A DNA stretch of 64,000 nucleotides from CAVTWD01 sp963738325 (GTDB taxonomy: Bacteria > Actinomycetota > Acidimicrobiia > Acidimicrobiales > Ilumatobacteraceae): assembly GCA_963738325.1 (NCBI GenBank), contig CAVTWD010000015.1, forward strand, positions 124,001 through 188,000, read 5' to 3'. The number at the start of each line of letters is the position of its first letter. Position 1 is the stretch's first letter. The notes beneath the pieces are model-generated. The model saw nothing but the letters and a program-made list of their open reading frames with translations, was not told the origin of the DNA and did no database searches. Of this stretch, positions 24,511 to 33,765 are shown one piece after another. Position numbers and translations under genes: made by a program.

Positions 24511-27264
24511 GTGAACGGCGCTGTCGCTGGGCTGGAGAACAGCGACCGCGATGACCGGCTGCGGGCCGACATCCGGATGCTCGGGACTCTCCTGGGCGAG
24601 TCGCTCGTGCGGCAGGACGGCGTCGAGCTCCTCGATCTGGTCGAACGGGTGCGGACGCTCAGCAAGACCGCCCGCAGCTCGACGTCGTCGTCCGAGGCCG
24701 ACGAGCTCGATGCGGCACTCGCCCTGCTCGACCTGCCCGATGCCATCTTGCTGGTGACGGCCTTCTCCACCTACTTCCATCTCGCCAACATCGCCGAGCA
24801 GGTGCACCGGGCCCACGAGATGGCGGCGCCGGGGGCCGACGTCGGCAGCTGGATCGAGCTCGCCGTCGACGAGCTGCAACTGGCGGGCATGCGCGAGGAG
24901 CAGGTGCGGCCGTTGCTCGATCGGCTGGAGCTGCGGCCGGTGCTGACGGCTCATCCGACCGAGTCGACTCGGCGCTCGGTGCTGGCCAAGCGAGCGCGGG
25001 TGGCCGAGTTGCTGCAGGAAGTCGATGCGACCGCCGGTGACGAGCGGGCCCGGCGCCGGCTCGAGCGGCGACTGGCGTCGGTGATCGATCTGCTCTGGCA
25101 GACCGACGATCTGCGCCTGGAACGGCCGCTGCCCGTCGACGAGGCCGGGTCGATCATCTACTACCTGGAATTGCTGTTCCGGCGGGTGTGCGTGCCCGTG
25201 CTGGAGGAGCTGGCAGATCAGCTCGCTCGCGTCGGCGTCGTCGTCGAACCGCGCCGGCGTGTGCTCCGCTTCGGCACCTGGGTGGGCGGCGACCGGGACG
25301 GCAATCCCAACGTGACGCCTGCGGTGACCCTGACCATTCTCGCCAGCCTGCGGGAGCGAGCGGTCACGAACCTGGTGGCCGCCATCGACGAGCTGATCGT
25401 CGATCTGAGCACCTCGTCTCGCATCGCCGGTGCCACGGCGGAGCTGGAGGACAGCCTCCAGCGTGACCGGGCCGACCTTCCCGAGATCTACGACCGGTTC
25501 ATCCGGTTGAACGCCGAGGAGCCGTACCGGCTCAAGTGTTCGTTCATCCGCCAGCGCCTCCTCCACGCCCGTGACCCGCTGCGCGGTCACGAGCCGAGGT
25601 ACCAGCGCCAGGAGGAGCTGCTCGAGGATCTCGACATCATGCGGCGCTCGTTGCTGGCCAACCGCGGCGAGCTCGTCGCGCAGACCACCGTCGATCGGGT
25701 CATCCGGCAGGCGGCGACGTTCGGGCTCTCGCTGGCGGTGATGGACATCCGCGAGCATGCCGAGGTCCACCACCGGGCCTTGTCTGCGGTCTTCGATCGC
25801 CTCGGCGAGCTGAGCCGACCGTACGGCGAGCTGAGCGCGGACGAGCGGTGGCGACTGCTGAGCGACGAGCTGAGGAGCCGCCGGCCGCTGATCGCGTCGA
25901 CCGCCCAGTTCGACCACGAGACAGCGGCCGCCCTCGAGCTGTTCCGGGTGATCCGCTCGGCCCTGGATCTGTACGGCGACGACACCATCGAGAGCTACAT
26001 CGTCTCGATGACCCGCGGCGCCGGCGACATCTTGGCGCCGGTCGTGCTCGCCCGGGAAGCCGGTCTGGTCGACGTGGGCGAAGGCGTGGCGCGGATCGGC
26101 TTCGTGCCTCTCTTCGAGACGATCACCGAGCTGCGCTGCGCCGATCAGATCCTCGACGAGCTGCTCGGTGACGATGGCTACCGACGCTTGGTGGAACTGC
26201 GCGGCGGGTTGCAGGAGGTGATGCTCGGGTACTCCGATTCGAACAAGGACGGCGGCGTCGTCACGTCGCAATGGGAGATCCACCGCGCCCAGCGCCGCCT
26301 CCGGGACTGCGCGGCGCGTCACGGCGTCCAGCTCCGGCTCTTCCACGGGCGCGGCGGCACCGTGGGGCGCGGTGGCGGCCCCACCGGTGAGGCCATCCTC
26401 TCGCAACCGCCCGGGGCGCTGTCCGGCGCGATCAAGATCACCGAGCAGGGCGAGGTCATCTCCGACAAGTACGGCCTGTCCGGGCTGGCCCGCCGGAACA
26501 TCGAGACCGCCCTGGGCGCCACGCTCGAAGCGTCGGCGCTGCACACCACGGCTCGCAACCCGCCCGACGTGCTCCAGCGGTGGGCGGAGGTGATGGACTC
26601 GATGTCAGAGGCGGCCTTCGCCGCCTACCGTCGCCTGCTCGACGACCCCGGGCTGGTCGAGTACTTCCGGAGCTCGACGCCGGTCGAGGAGCTGGCGTCG
26701 CTGAACATCGGCTCGCGGCCGAGTCGGCGCAGCGGCCCCGTCCAGGACCTGTCCGCCCTCCGCGCCATCCCGTGGGTGTTCGGCTGGACGCAGTCGCGCC
26801 AGATCGTGCCCGGTTGGTTCGGCGTCGGCACGGGGCTGCAGCAGGCCCAGGCGATGGCCGGCGAGGCGGTGATCGCCGACATGTTCCGGTCGTGGGGATT
26901 CTTCCGGGCGTTGATCTCCAACGTCGAGATGGCGCTGGCGAAGACGGATCTCGGCATCACGCGGCGATACGTGCAGCGACTCGTCGAGCCGTCCGTGCAC
27001 TACGTGTTCGACATGATCGCCGACGAGTACGAGCGCACGGTGGCCGAGGTGCTCCGGGTGGTCGGCGCGGGATCGCTGCTGGAACGCCAGCCGATCCTCA
27101 AGCGAACCTTGGACGTGCGGGATCCGTACATCGACCCCATCAGCCACCTCCAGGTCGCCCTGCTGCAGCGGGTGCGGGCCAGCACCGTCGTCGATCCGCT
27201 GCTGTCGCGGGCCCTGCTGCTGACGATCAACGGCATCGCCAACGGGCTGCGCAACACGGGCTGA
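24511..27264 (+). CDS. ppc: Phosphoenolpyruvate carboxylase
   Basis: 917 residues from GTG 24511, close to the usual bacterial length. Diagnostic motifs are all present: LTAHPTESTRRS with the catalytic His near residue 148, GGDRDGNPNVTP, GYSDSNKDGG, FHGRGGTVGRGGGP, and the terminal TINGIANGLRNTG matching the conserved QNTG end. The enzyme carboxylates PEP to oxaloacetate for anaplerosis. Upstream in-frame sequence to 24319 overlaps the hydrolase remnant on the other strand and is not homologous, so the internal GTG is preferred. Confidence 0.95.
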   Translation: MNGAVAGLENSDRDDRLRADIRMLGTLLGESLVRQDGVELLDLVERVRTLSKTARSSTSSSEADELDAALALLDLPDAILLVTAFSTYFHLANIAEQVHRAHEMAAPGADVGSWIELAVDELQLAGMREEQVRPLLDRLELRPVLTAHPTESTRRSVLAKRARVAELLQEVDATAGDERARRRLERRLASVIDLLWQTDDLRLERPLPVDEAGSIIYYLELLFRRVCVPVLEELADQLARVGVVVEPRRRVLRFGTWVGGDRDGNPNVTPAVTLTILASLRERAVTNLVAAIDELIVDLSTSSRIAGATAELEDSLQRDRADLPEIYDRFIRLNAEEPYRLKCSFIRQRLLHARDPLRGHEPRYQRQEELLEDLDIMRRSLLANRGELVAQTTVDRVIRQAATFGLSLAVMDIREHAEVHHRALSAVFDRLGELSRPYGELSADERWRLLSDELRSRRPLIASTAQFDHETAAALELFRVIRSALDLYGDDTIESYIVSMTRGAGDILAPVVLAREAGLVDVGEGVARIGFVPLFETITELRCADQILDELLGDDGYRRLVELRGGLQEVMLGYSDSNKDGGVVTSQWEIHRAQRRLRDCAARHGVQLRLFHGRGGTVGRGGGPTGEAILSQPPGALSGAIKITEQGEVISDKYGLSGLARRNIETALGATLEASALHTTARNPPDVLQRWAEVMDSMSEAAFAAYRRLLDDPGLVEYFRSSTPVEELASLNIGSRPSRRSGPVQDLSALRAIPWVFGWTQSRQIVPGWFGVGTGLQQAQAMAGEAVIADMFRSWGFFRALISNVEMALAKTDLGITRRYVQRLVEPSVHYVFDMIADEYERTVAEVLRVVGAGSLLERQPILKRTLDVRDPYIDPISHLQVALLQRVRASTVVDPLLSRALLLTINGIANGLRNTG

Positions 27265-27398
27265 GCGCCGGAAAATGGACCGGTGGTGGACGGCGCGACA
27301 ATGTCGTCGCCCGCGATTGGCGCTGGGCCCTGCCGCGACATGACAGGCCGCTCGCCGGAAGAGCTGTTCGGCGTCACGATGGATAGGAGGGACTCCCG

Positions 27399-29258
27399 AT
27401 GGTTGAAGACGATCGTCAGGGTGGGGAGAAGGCAATGGCGATGGCTGAGGCCGCGCGCGAGCAGGAGTGGAAGCTCCCGAGCTTCGTCGCCTCGATGTTC
27501 GCCGGGGATCTGCGATGGGACGTCGTCCACCCGTTCCCGTTGCAAGACGCTGACGACCGGGCGGTGGGCGATGCCTTCCTCGCCTCCCTCGAGCGCGTGC
27601 TGGTCGACGAGGTCGATCCCGACGAGATCGACCGCACGGGTCAGTACCCAGTGCAGGCCTTCAAGGCGCTGGCCGACATCGGTGCCTTCGGGATGTACGT
27701 CGACGAGCAGTACGGCGGCCTGGGCTTGTCGAACACGAACTACGCAAGGGCTTTGGCCTTGATCGGCAGCCACGACACGGCCACGGCGACGTGGCTGTCC
27801 GCCCACCAGAGCATCGGGTTGCCTCAGCCCCTGCGCCTGTTCGGCACCGAGGAGCAGAAACAACGGTTCCTGCCTCGGTTGGCCGCCGGGTCGATCTCGG
27901 CGTTCGCACTCACCGAGCCCGGGGTCGGTTCCGACCCGGCCCGCATCGTCACCACGGCGACCCCAACCCCGGACGGCAGCGCCTACGTGCTCGACGGCCG
28001 CAAGCTCTGGACGACCAACGGCACACAGGCCGAGCTGATCGTCGTGGTCGCGAAAACGCCGCCGAAGGTGCGCGATGGGCGCGAGATACCGCAGACGACC
28101 TGCTTCATCGTCGAGACTGATCGACCGGGCGTGCACGTCGAGCACGCATGTGCCTTCATGGGGTTGCGAGGCGCAGGCATCGCCGAGCTGCGCTTCGACG
28201 GTGTCGTCGTGCCTCGGGAGAACGTCGTCGGCCGACCGGGCGACGGGTTGCGAGTCGCGCTGGCCACGCTGAACGTCGGCCGCTTCGCTTATGCGGCGGG
28301 TGCGCTCGGGTCGGCCAAGGTCACGTTGCGCTGGATCCAGCGGTGGGTGAACGAGAGGGTGCAATGGGGTAAGCCGATCGGGCACCACCAGGAGATTGCG
28401 GCCAAGGTGGCCGCCATGGCGGCCAACACGTTCGCGATCGAGGCGGTCACGTTCCTCACCGCCGGGCTCGCCGATCGAGGCCAGGCCGACCTGCGTCTGG
28501 AGTCGGCAATGGTCAAGTACTTCTCGAGCGAAGCTTTGTGGAGCCTCATCGACGATGCGATGCAGATCAGGGGTGGTCGAGGCTATGAGACCGCGCTCTC
28601 GCTCGCCGCCCGGGGCGAACGGGCCGTGCCCCTCGAAAGGCTGTTCCGCGACGCACGCGTCGGGCGCATCTTCGAGGGCTCCAGCCAAGTGATGCACCTT
28701 CTCATCGCTCGTGAAGCCGTCGACACCCACTTCCGCCGCATGATGCCGTTGCTCCAAGGCAACACAAAAGACAAGGCTGAGCGCAATCAGCTGGCCAAGG
28801 ACGCCGCCATGTTCTACGCCGGCTGGTACCCGCGGTTGTGGCGCCCGGTAGCGAGGAAGCTTCCTTCTGCGGACTTGTTGCCCGCCAACCGTGACCACCT
28901 TTCCTACCTCGAGGCCGTGAGCCGGCGCCTAGCCCGCCGGCTGGTGCACACGATGGCCCGCCACCGTCAGAAGCTCGAACACGAGCAACTCGTGCTCGCC
29001 CGCTTCGTCGACGCCGGCGTCGACATCTTCGCCATGGCCGCCACCCTCTCGCTCGCCGCCCGGCGTAGCGCCGATTCGGGGGATCAAAACTCCCAGCAAC
29101 TCGCCGATCTGTTCTGCCGCCTTGCCCGCTCGCGCGTCGAGGCGAATCTCGCCGCGGTCGGCGACCACACCGGCCAAGCGATCGACGAGGTCGCCCGCGA
29201 CGTGATGGCCGGGCACTACGACTGGCTGTACGAGGGCGTCATGCCCGCCGAGCCCTAG
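27399..29258 (+). CDS. Acyl-CoA dehydrogenase (long form with C-terminal extension)
   Basis: 619 residues from ATG 27399, 8 nt after a consensus AGGAGG. The ACAD domain spans ~55-440: GMYVDEQYGGLGLSNTNYARALALIGSHD, SAFALTEPGVGSDPARI, WTTNGTQAELIVVVAKT, and MQIRGGRGYETA...PLERLFRDARVGRIFEGSSQVMHLLIAREAVD with the catalytic-base region. The last ~170 residues form a helical extension like VLCAD/ACAD9-type enzymes, suggesting a long-chain, membrane-associated acyl-CoA substrate. Confidence 0.88.
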   Translation: MVEDDRQGGEKAMAMAEAAREQEWKLPSFVASMFAGDLRWDVVHPFPLQDADDRAVGDAFLASLERVLVDEVDPDEIDRTGQYPVQAFKALADIGAFGMYVDEQYGGLGLSNTNYARALALIGSHDTATATWLSAHQSIGLPQPLRLFGTEEQKQRFLPRLAAGSISAFALTEPGVGSDPARIVTTATPTPDGSAYVLDGRKLWTTNGTQAELIVVVAKTPPKVRDGREIPQTTCFIVETDRPGVHVEHACAFMGLRGAGIAELRFDGVVVPRENVVGRPGDGLRVALATLNVGRFAYAAGALGSAKVTLRWIQRWVNERVQWGKPIGHHQEIAAKVAAMAANTFAIEAVTFLTAGLADRGQADLRLESAMVKYFSSEALWSLIDDAMQIRGGRGYETALSLAARGERAVPLERLFRDARVGRIFEGSSQVMHLLIAREAVDTHFRRMMPLLQGNTKDKAERNQLAKDAAMFYAGWYPRLWRPVARKLPSADLLPANRDHLSYLEAVSRRLARRLVHTMARHRQKLEHEQLVLARFVDAGVDIFAMAATLSLAARRSADSGDQNSQQLADLFCRLARSRVEANLAAVGDHTGQAIDEVARDVMAGHYDWLYEGVMPAEP

Positions 29259-29337
29259 ACCCGGCCGGTGGCGCAGCTCGGCGTGATCGTGGCCGTGGCC
29301 GCGCCGCCGCAGCGCGATCGGCATCTCCGCAGGTCCG

Positions 29338-29388
29338 TGGGCGTACGCCGACTTGAACGGCGGACCTCTACCTCTACCGTGTCGAGGT
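29338..29388 (-). other. attL: displaced 3' half of tRNA-Val with 18-bp att core
   Basis: Positions 29371-29388 repeat exactly the 18 bp at 40309-40326, which include the anticodon loop of the tRNA-Val gene. Outward from the core, the minus strand continues with a T-arm (CGCCG-TTCAAGT-CGGCG) and the acceptor strand TACGCCC-A, the same acceptor strand as the tRNA at 40282-40355. This is the original 3' end of the tRNA, pushed away when the element integrated and brought its own 3' half. A 6-nt CCTCTA duplication lies beside the core. Confidence 0.8.
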
Positions 29389-29491
29389 GAAATGGCAGTG
29401 TTGGCGTGACCAGCAGTCACTCATTGCATAGCCTCTGACCTGGCTCTTTTCATCCACCTTGTGTCGTCCTGTGCTGCCCCGTATCGGCCCG

Positions 29492-29516
29492 TCTGTGCAC
29501 TTGGTGTGCACTTGGC
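29492..29516 (+). repeat. Arm-type repeat, left end of the tRNA-Val element
   Basis: The 25-bp sequence TCTGTGCACTTGG followed by TGTGCACTTGGC also occurs in the same orientation at 40202-40226. Each copy is itself an 11-bp TGTGCACTTGG doublet. It lies about 104 bp inside the att core, where tyrosine integrases bind through their N-terminal arm domain. Confidence 0.75.
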
Positions 29517-29532
29517 CCTCTATGCTCTCGTC

Positions 29533-30676
29533 GTGGCATCGATCGTCGAGCGACGACTCACGGATGGATCGAGGGCCTACCTCGTCCGGTTCCGGATGCC
29601 CGACGGGCGGCAGCGTTCGAAGCAGTTCAAGCGCAAGCGCGACGCCGACGCGTACGTCAGCCTGGTCGAGGTCGACCAACTTCGCCGGCGCGCTCCTCGA
29701 TCCCCGGCTTGGTCGCACGACCGTGGCGGCCTGGTACGCGCAGTGGTGGCCGACGGTGACCAACCTTCGGCTGAGCACACGGGCGACCGACGACCAGTAC
29801 TTTCGCAAGCACGTACTCCCTCGCTTCGGCGAGATGCCGCTCGCCAGGCTCGATCGCACCGCGCTGCGCAGCTGGGTGGCCGAGCTCGGCGACGTCGACG
29901 GTGCCGACCTCGCGCCGGCCACGGTCCATCGCATCGTCCAGGTGTTCAACAAGTGCCTGGCCGCCGCCGTCGAAGATCGACTCATCGCCTACAACCCCTT
30001 GGCCCGGCTTCCTCTGCCCAGGCTCGAGCGTCAGGAGATGCGTTACCTCGACCACCACCAGCTCGCTCTCCTTGCCGACTGCATCGACGAGCGCTATCGA
30101 GCCTTCGTCCTCCTCGGCGGCTATGGCGGACTGCGGCTCGGCGAGATGCTCGGGCTGCGGTGGCGGCATGTCGACTTCCTGCGGCGGCGCGTCCACGTGG
30201 CCGAGACGCTCCTCGACATCGAAGGTCACGTCTCGTTCGGCCCGCCCAAGACCCGAGCTGCTGTGCGATCCGTGCCACTGCCCAGCTTCGTTTGCGAAGC
30301 CCTGTCACGAGTCGCCGACCGCGGCATCGACCGCGATGAGCTCGTGTTCCGGTCACCGGAGGGCTGCCCGCTTCGGCCTTCACAGTTTCGACGCCGTGTC
30401 TGGAACCCGGCCGTGACCGCTGCGGGATTGGCACCGCTTCGGATCCACGACCTCCGGCACACCGCCGTCTCCCTGTGGATCGCCGGCGGAGGCAATCCGA
30501 AGCAAGTGGCCGTTCTCGCCGGGCACAGCTCGGTAACAGTCGTCCTCGATCGCTACGGCCACCTCTACCCGCGACAGGACGACGCCCTCATTGCCGCTCT
30601 CGAAAGTCATTGGACAGACGCGTCCACCACGCCGGCGACTACATCCCTCACCGACATTGGCGCCCGTGGCGAGTGA
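29533..30676 (+). pseudogene. Tyrosine recombinase (phage-type integrase), one frameshift
   Basis: From GTG 29533 the arm-binding domain reads VASIVERRLTDGSRAYLVRFRMPDGRQRSKQFKRKRDADAYVSLVEVD. At 29674-29678 it must change frame to continue NFAGALLDPRLGRTTVAAWYAQWWPTV, the SAM-like core-binding domain. The catalytic domain keeps GGYGGLRLGEMLGL (Arg), the HDLRHTAVSLW box (His-x-x-Arg), GHSSVTVVLDRYGHL (His/Tyr). One extra base accounts for the break; corrected length is about 381 residues. Its position next to attL is typical. Confidence 0.82.
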
Positions 30677-30978
30677 TCGGAGCCTCAAGTGCTGCAGAGC
30701 GAACTCTCGCAGCAAGCAGTCGTCGCAAGAACGAGCGCCGTTCGCCCTGCAAGAGCGTCGAAGCCCGAGGCGACGGCGCTCTTGCCGTCTCGGCGTGCTC
30801 GCGCCTTGGGCTGACGTCCAGCTAGTCGTCATGCCGGCCCCGAGTCTCCCCACATACGGTGCCAGCGCCTCCGTCGTTGCCTGCCAGGAGGACTCGAACT
30901 CATCGCCGTGGCATGTCGCCCCATGCTGATGGGTGCCGTGCAGTGCCGCTGAGCAGGGCCGATTCGGCTAGCGCCCTG
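30677..30978. other. 302-nt stretch without a supported gene
   Basis: Downstream of the integrase only short frames occur. Part of it (30885-30900) resembles the T-arm end of a tRNA but lacks paired stems. I see no gene here. Confidence 0.4.
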
Positions 30979-31824
30979 TCACCGCGTCCGCCCGGTCACG
31001 CCACGTGCCGGTCCGTTTGTGACCACGCTGTGACCACGGGTGTCGGGTCGGGGACAGGGGCGCAATGGCGGCGTGGAGTCCAGTCGTGTTCGCCTCTGGG
31101 CTGCGGGCCGGTCTGGCGGGCGCCCCCACGACATGGGCTTCGAGCGCTGTCCTGTTCGACGCCGCTCGGCTGAACCGTCGGATGAGAAGTCGCTTCCCGG
31201 GCGTCCGTTGTGCCTGCGTACAGTGGGTTCGGCGGCCGTTCGGTGTTGGCTCGTGTCGCCCACTGGTGCGAGGTTTCGGGGCAGGACCTCGCAGCAACCG
31301 CTCAGTCGTGCCTGACAAGGTCTCATCGGGTGCGGGCGAGCTCCACACCGTTGGCGCCGGGCGATGCGCTCGCACATCTCGGCGACCGAGTCGCGCTGGC
31401 GATCGGCAGCGGCTCGCACGTAGGTGACGAGCGCCTCCAGCGACCAGTACCAGAGGTCATCGGTCTGCCACCAGACCACCTCCTCGAGCAGCCCCGGGTC
31501 GACGCCGCCGCGCACGATCGCGGCGGCACGCAACGCGTACTCGCTCTTGTGGTGCTGCGCCTTGGTGTGCGCGACGCACTCCGGCAGGTAGCGCTTGCGG
31601 ATGTCGGCGAACTCGATCGGCTGCTCTCGCGTCGCTCCCGACTCCTCGATCGCATCGGCCGACAGCTGAAGCAGCACCTCCGCGGGGAAGGTGTTGTGCT
31701 TCGGGTGGAAAGGAACCAGCTGGGCAGCGAGGTCGGCGAGCTCCATCGCCTCGGCGACCCCGGACAGCGCGATGCGCACGACCGCCACTCGGTCGTCGGG
31801 GGTCGGACGCCTCGATGCGGGCAC
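30979..31824 (-). CDS. Hypothetical protein
   Basis: From GTG 31824 the frame gives about 281 residues. The first ~165 (VAVVRIALSGVAEAMELADLAAQLVPFHPKHNTFPAEVLLQLSADAIEESG...LEEVVWWQTDDLWYWSLEALVTYVRAAADRQRDSVAEMCERIA) look like a real helical protein. The remainder is Arg/Pro/Ser-rich and may be read-through beyond a lost stop. Family unknown. Confidence 0.45.
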   Translation of the reverse strand: MPASRRPTPDDRVAVVRIALSGVAEAMELADLAAQLVPFHPKHNTFPAEVLLQLSADAIEESGATREQPIEFADIRKRYLPECVAHTKAQHHKSEYALRAAAIVRGGVDPGLLEEVVWWQTDDLWYWSLEALVTYVRAAADRQRDSVAEMCERIARRQRCGARPHPMRPCQARLSGCCEVLPRNLAPVGDTSQHRTAAEPTVRRHNGRPGSDFSSDGSAERRRTGQRSKPMSWGRPPDRPAAQRRTRLDSTPPLRPCPRPDTRGHSVVTNGPARGVTGRTR

Positions 31825-32057
31825 GCCACCGAACCTACCGCGCGGAGGCCATCTGGTCGCGCAACGACCCCTGCCGAGCTCAGTCTCAGCCAAGGAGTAC
31901 AACCGGCACGTACTACCGGTGCCCACCCTCGCGTTGGCGGCGGAGCATGCCGCGACCCCGAACGGCACCTATGGGGCGGTCATGAAGCACCACTTTCGCC
32001 CTAGGGTTGGATGAGGCCGTCGAGTTCGTCGACGGTGATGCAGGAGCCTGTCGTGTC

Positions 32058-32615
32058 GTGGCGAAGCTGATCTACGCGTCGAACATGTCCCTCGACGGCT
32101 GCACCGAGGACGAACACGGCGCCTTCGACTGGGCTCCGCCGGACGACGACGTCTTCGCGTTCATCACCGAACTCATGCGGTCCGCAGGCACGTATCTCTA
32201 CGGGCGGCGCATGTACGAGACGCTGGCCGTGTGGGAGACCGACTCCACCCTGGCCGCGCAGTCGGACCTCATGGCCGACTACGCGAGCGCATGGCAGGCG
32301 GCGGACAAGGTCGTCTACTCCTCAACCCTGGCCGCGCCGTTCACCGCGAACACTCGGCTCGAACGGCACTTCGACCCCAGCGGGGTACTCGACCTGAAGG
32401 CCGCCGCCAGTAGGGATCTCTTGGTCGGTGGCCCGAACCTCGCAGCCCAGGCTCTCGTCGCCGGGCTGGTCGACGAGCTGGCCCTGTTCGTCTGGCCAGT
32501 CGTCCTCGGTGGGCGCAACCCCGCACTGCCGACCGACGCGCGCGCCGATCTCGAGCTCATTGACGAGCACCGATTCAGCAGCGGCGTCGTCCACCTCCGC
32601 TACCACCTTCGGTAA
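32058..32615 (+). CDS. Dihydrofolate reductase-like (RibD C-terminal domain) protein
   Basis: 185 residues from GTG 32058. AKLIYASNMSLDGCTEDEHGAFDW, AGTYLYGRRMYETLAVWE, DKVVYSSTLAAP, DLLVGGPNLAAQALVAGLVDELALFVWPVVLGGRNPAL match the RibD_C/YwjB family of NADPH-dependent reductase folds, which are widespread and mostly uncharacterised. A hairpin repeat follows 44 nt after the stop. Confidence 0.82.
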   Translation: MAKLIYASNMSLDGCTEDEHGAFDWAPPDDDVFAFITELMRSAGTYLYGRRMYETLAVWETDSTLAAQSDLMADYASAWQAADKVVYSSTLAAPFTANTRLERHFDPSGVLDLKAAASRDLLVGGPNLAAQALVAGLVDELALFVWPVVLGGRNPALPTDARADLELIDEHRFSSGVVHLRYHLR

Positions 32616-32658
32616 CGACGAGGGGAATCGAATCGCACCTCGCGCACGCCCCAGAACC

Positions 32659-32675
32659 TCGGATAGGCGCCGCTA
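32659..32675. repeat. Dispersed hairpin repeat, copy 1
   Basis: GGATAGGCGCCGCTATC, a GATAG/CTATC stem around GCGCCG. It lies 44 nt after the RibD-like gene. Related copies are at 33491-33507 and 34594-34610. Confidence 0.65.
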
Positions 32676-32800
32676 TCGGCCGTCGGCGTGAGGTCACGGA
32701 GGCATCAGCTCGCTTCTTGCGACAGCTCCCGCGATCCACCGCCTCCTTGGCCCGGACGTGCACGGTGCGGCGATCGCGGGTCGTTGCCGACTGGCTCTAG

Positions 32801-32820
32801 ATGTGCTATCTGTAGCACAT
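32801..32820. promoter_or_regulatory. Perfect inverted repeat over the antitoxin start, likely operator
   Basis: ATGTGCTA-TCTG-TAGCACAT. The right arm ends inside the ATG at 32819 of the Phd-type antitoxin gene. Antitoxins of this class repress their own operon by binding palindromes near the promoter or start. No Shine-Dalgarno sequence precedes the ATG, so the message may be leaderless. Confidence 0.6.
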
Positions 32821-33091
32821 GACGAGTGTAGGAGTGCGGGAGCTGCGACAGCGAGCCAGCGAGCTGCTCCGACTGGTCGAGCGCGGCGAAACGATCGAGA
32901 TCACCGATCGGGGTCGGCCGGTCGCGCTGCTCAGCCCGCTCCCGGAGGGCAGTCCGCTCGAGCGGCTGCGAGCGGCGGGCGACATCGCGGCTGCGACGGG
33001 CGATCTCGGCGACCTTCCCCCACCGCTTCGGTCGCGCGGAGCAGAGCTGCCATCAGCGGTCCTAGCCCGTCTGCGGCGCGACGAGCGCTGA
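32819..33091 (+). CDS. Phd/YefM-family antitoxin
   Basis: 90 residues. MTSVGVRELRQRASELLRLVERGETIEITDRGRPVALLSPLP is the typical DNA-binding N-terminal domain. The Arg/Leu-rich C-terminal part (LERLRAAGDI...LPSAVLARLRRDER) would wrap the toxin. Its stop overlaps the toxin start by 1 nt (TGATG). Confidence 0.88.
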   Translation: MTSVGVRELRQRASELLRLVERGETIEITDRGRPVALLSPLPEGSPLERLRAAGDIAAATGDLGDLPPPLRSRGAELPSAVLARLRRDER

Positions 33092-33483
33092 TGCCCGCGA
33101 TGTACCTCGACTCCTCGACGCTGGTGAAGCTGGCCGTCGAGGAACCCGAGTCTCGAGCTCTCCGCCATCATCTGCGACGGCGGCGGGAGGTGGTGTCGAG
33201 CTCGTCGGCCCGCACCGAGGTCCTTCGTGCGCTCCTGGCCGAGGGTGAGGAGGGGCTGGCCCGAGGCCGAGCTGTGCTCGCACGCGTGGAGCTCGTGCGA
33301 GTAAGCGACAGGGTGCTCAACGCAGCTGCAGTGCTGTTGCCGGCCGATGTTCGCTCACTCGATGCCATCCACCTCGCCACCGCGCAACAGCTCGGTGGAG
33401 ACCTCAGCCACGTCGTCACCTACGACGAGCGCATGCTCGCGGCTGCCACGTCCCTCGGGCTCAGAACCGCCACACCCACCTGA
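33091..33483 (+). CDS. PIN-domain (VapC-like) toxin
   Basis: 130 residues from ATG 33091. PIN acidic residues are in place: MYLDSST (Asp7), ARTEVLRAL (Glu43), SLDAIHLATA (Asp91) and YDERM (Asp112). VapC-type proteins are Mg-dependent RNases that cut tRNA or rRNA and are neutralised by the partner. It is coupled to the upstream antitoxin and ends 8 nt before copy 2 of the hairpin repeat. Confidence 0.88.
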   Translation: MPAMYLDSSTLVKLAVEEPESRALRHHLRRRREVVSSSSARTEVLRALLAEGEEGLARGRAVLARVELVRVSDRVLNAAAVLLPADVRSLDAIHLATAQQLGGDLSHVVTYDERMLAAATSLGLRTATPT

Positions 33484-33490
33484 GCAGGCC

Positions 33491-33507
33491 GGACAGGCGC
33501 CGCTACC
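33491..33507. repeat. Dispersed hairpin repeat, copy 2
   Basis: GGACAGGCGCCGCTACC, 14-15 of 17 positions shared with copies 1 and 3, starting 8 nt after the toxin stop. The outer stem is weakened by its substitutions. Confidence 0.55.
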
Positions 33508-33765
33508 TTTCGGCAGCGGGGCGTTCGAAATCACGGTGGGCCGGCTCGTCGGGGAGCACTCGATGCCTGGCCGTGGTGCCAGATGGAACTTTCCCAGGAT
33601 TGCGGTTCGTGTTGCGAGAGCGCCGTTGGTGACGTCGGCTGACCGACGCCGTCCGATCACCGGCCGCTGGCGCTCAGGCCGAGTAGCGGAGCGTCACGGG
33701 TGTCCGTCATCGGCACGCGTCGCTGGCGGGTACTGCGAACCTGCCTTGGGTTCGCCGAAGGGGAG

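Noticed and set aside
22816..26544. Single 1,242-codon minus-strand frame
   Set aside because: Only its two ends are real (the MetE-like gene and part of the hydrolase remnant); the middle is antisense to PEP carboxylase.
30880..30935. tRNA-like 3' end near GGACTCGAACTC
   Set aside because: The T-arm stem does not pair and no acceptor or anticodon arm can be formed.
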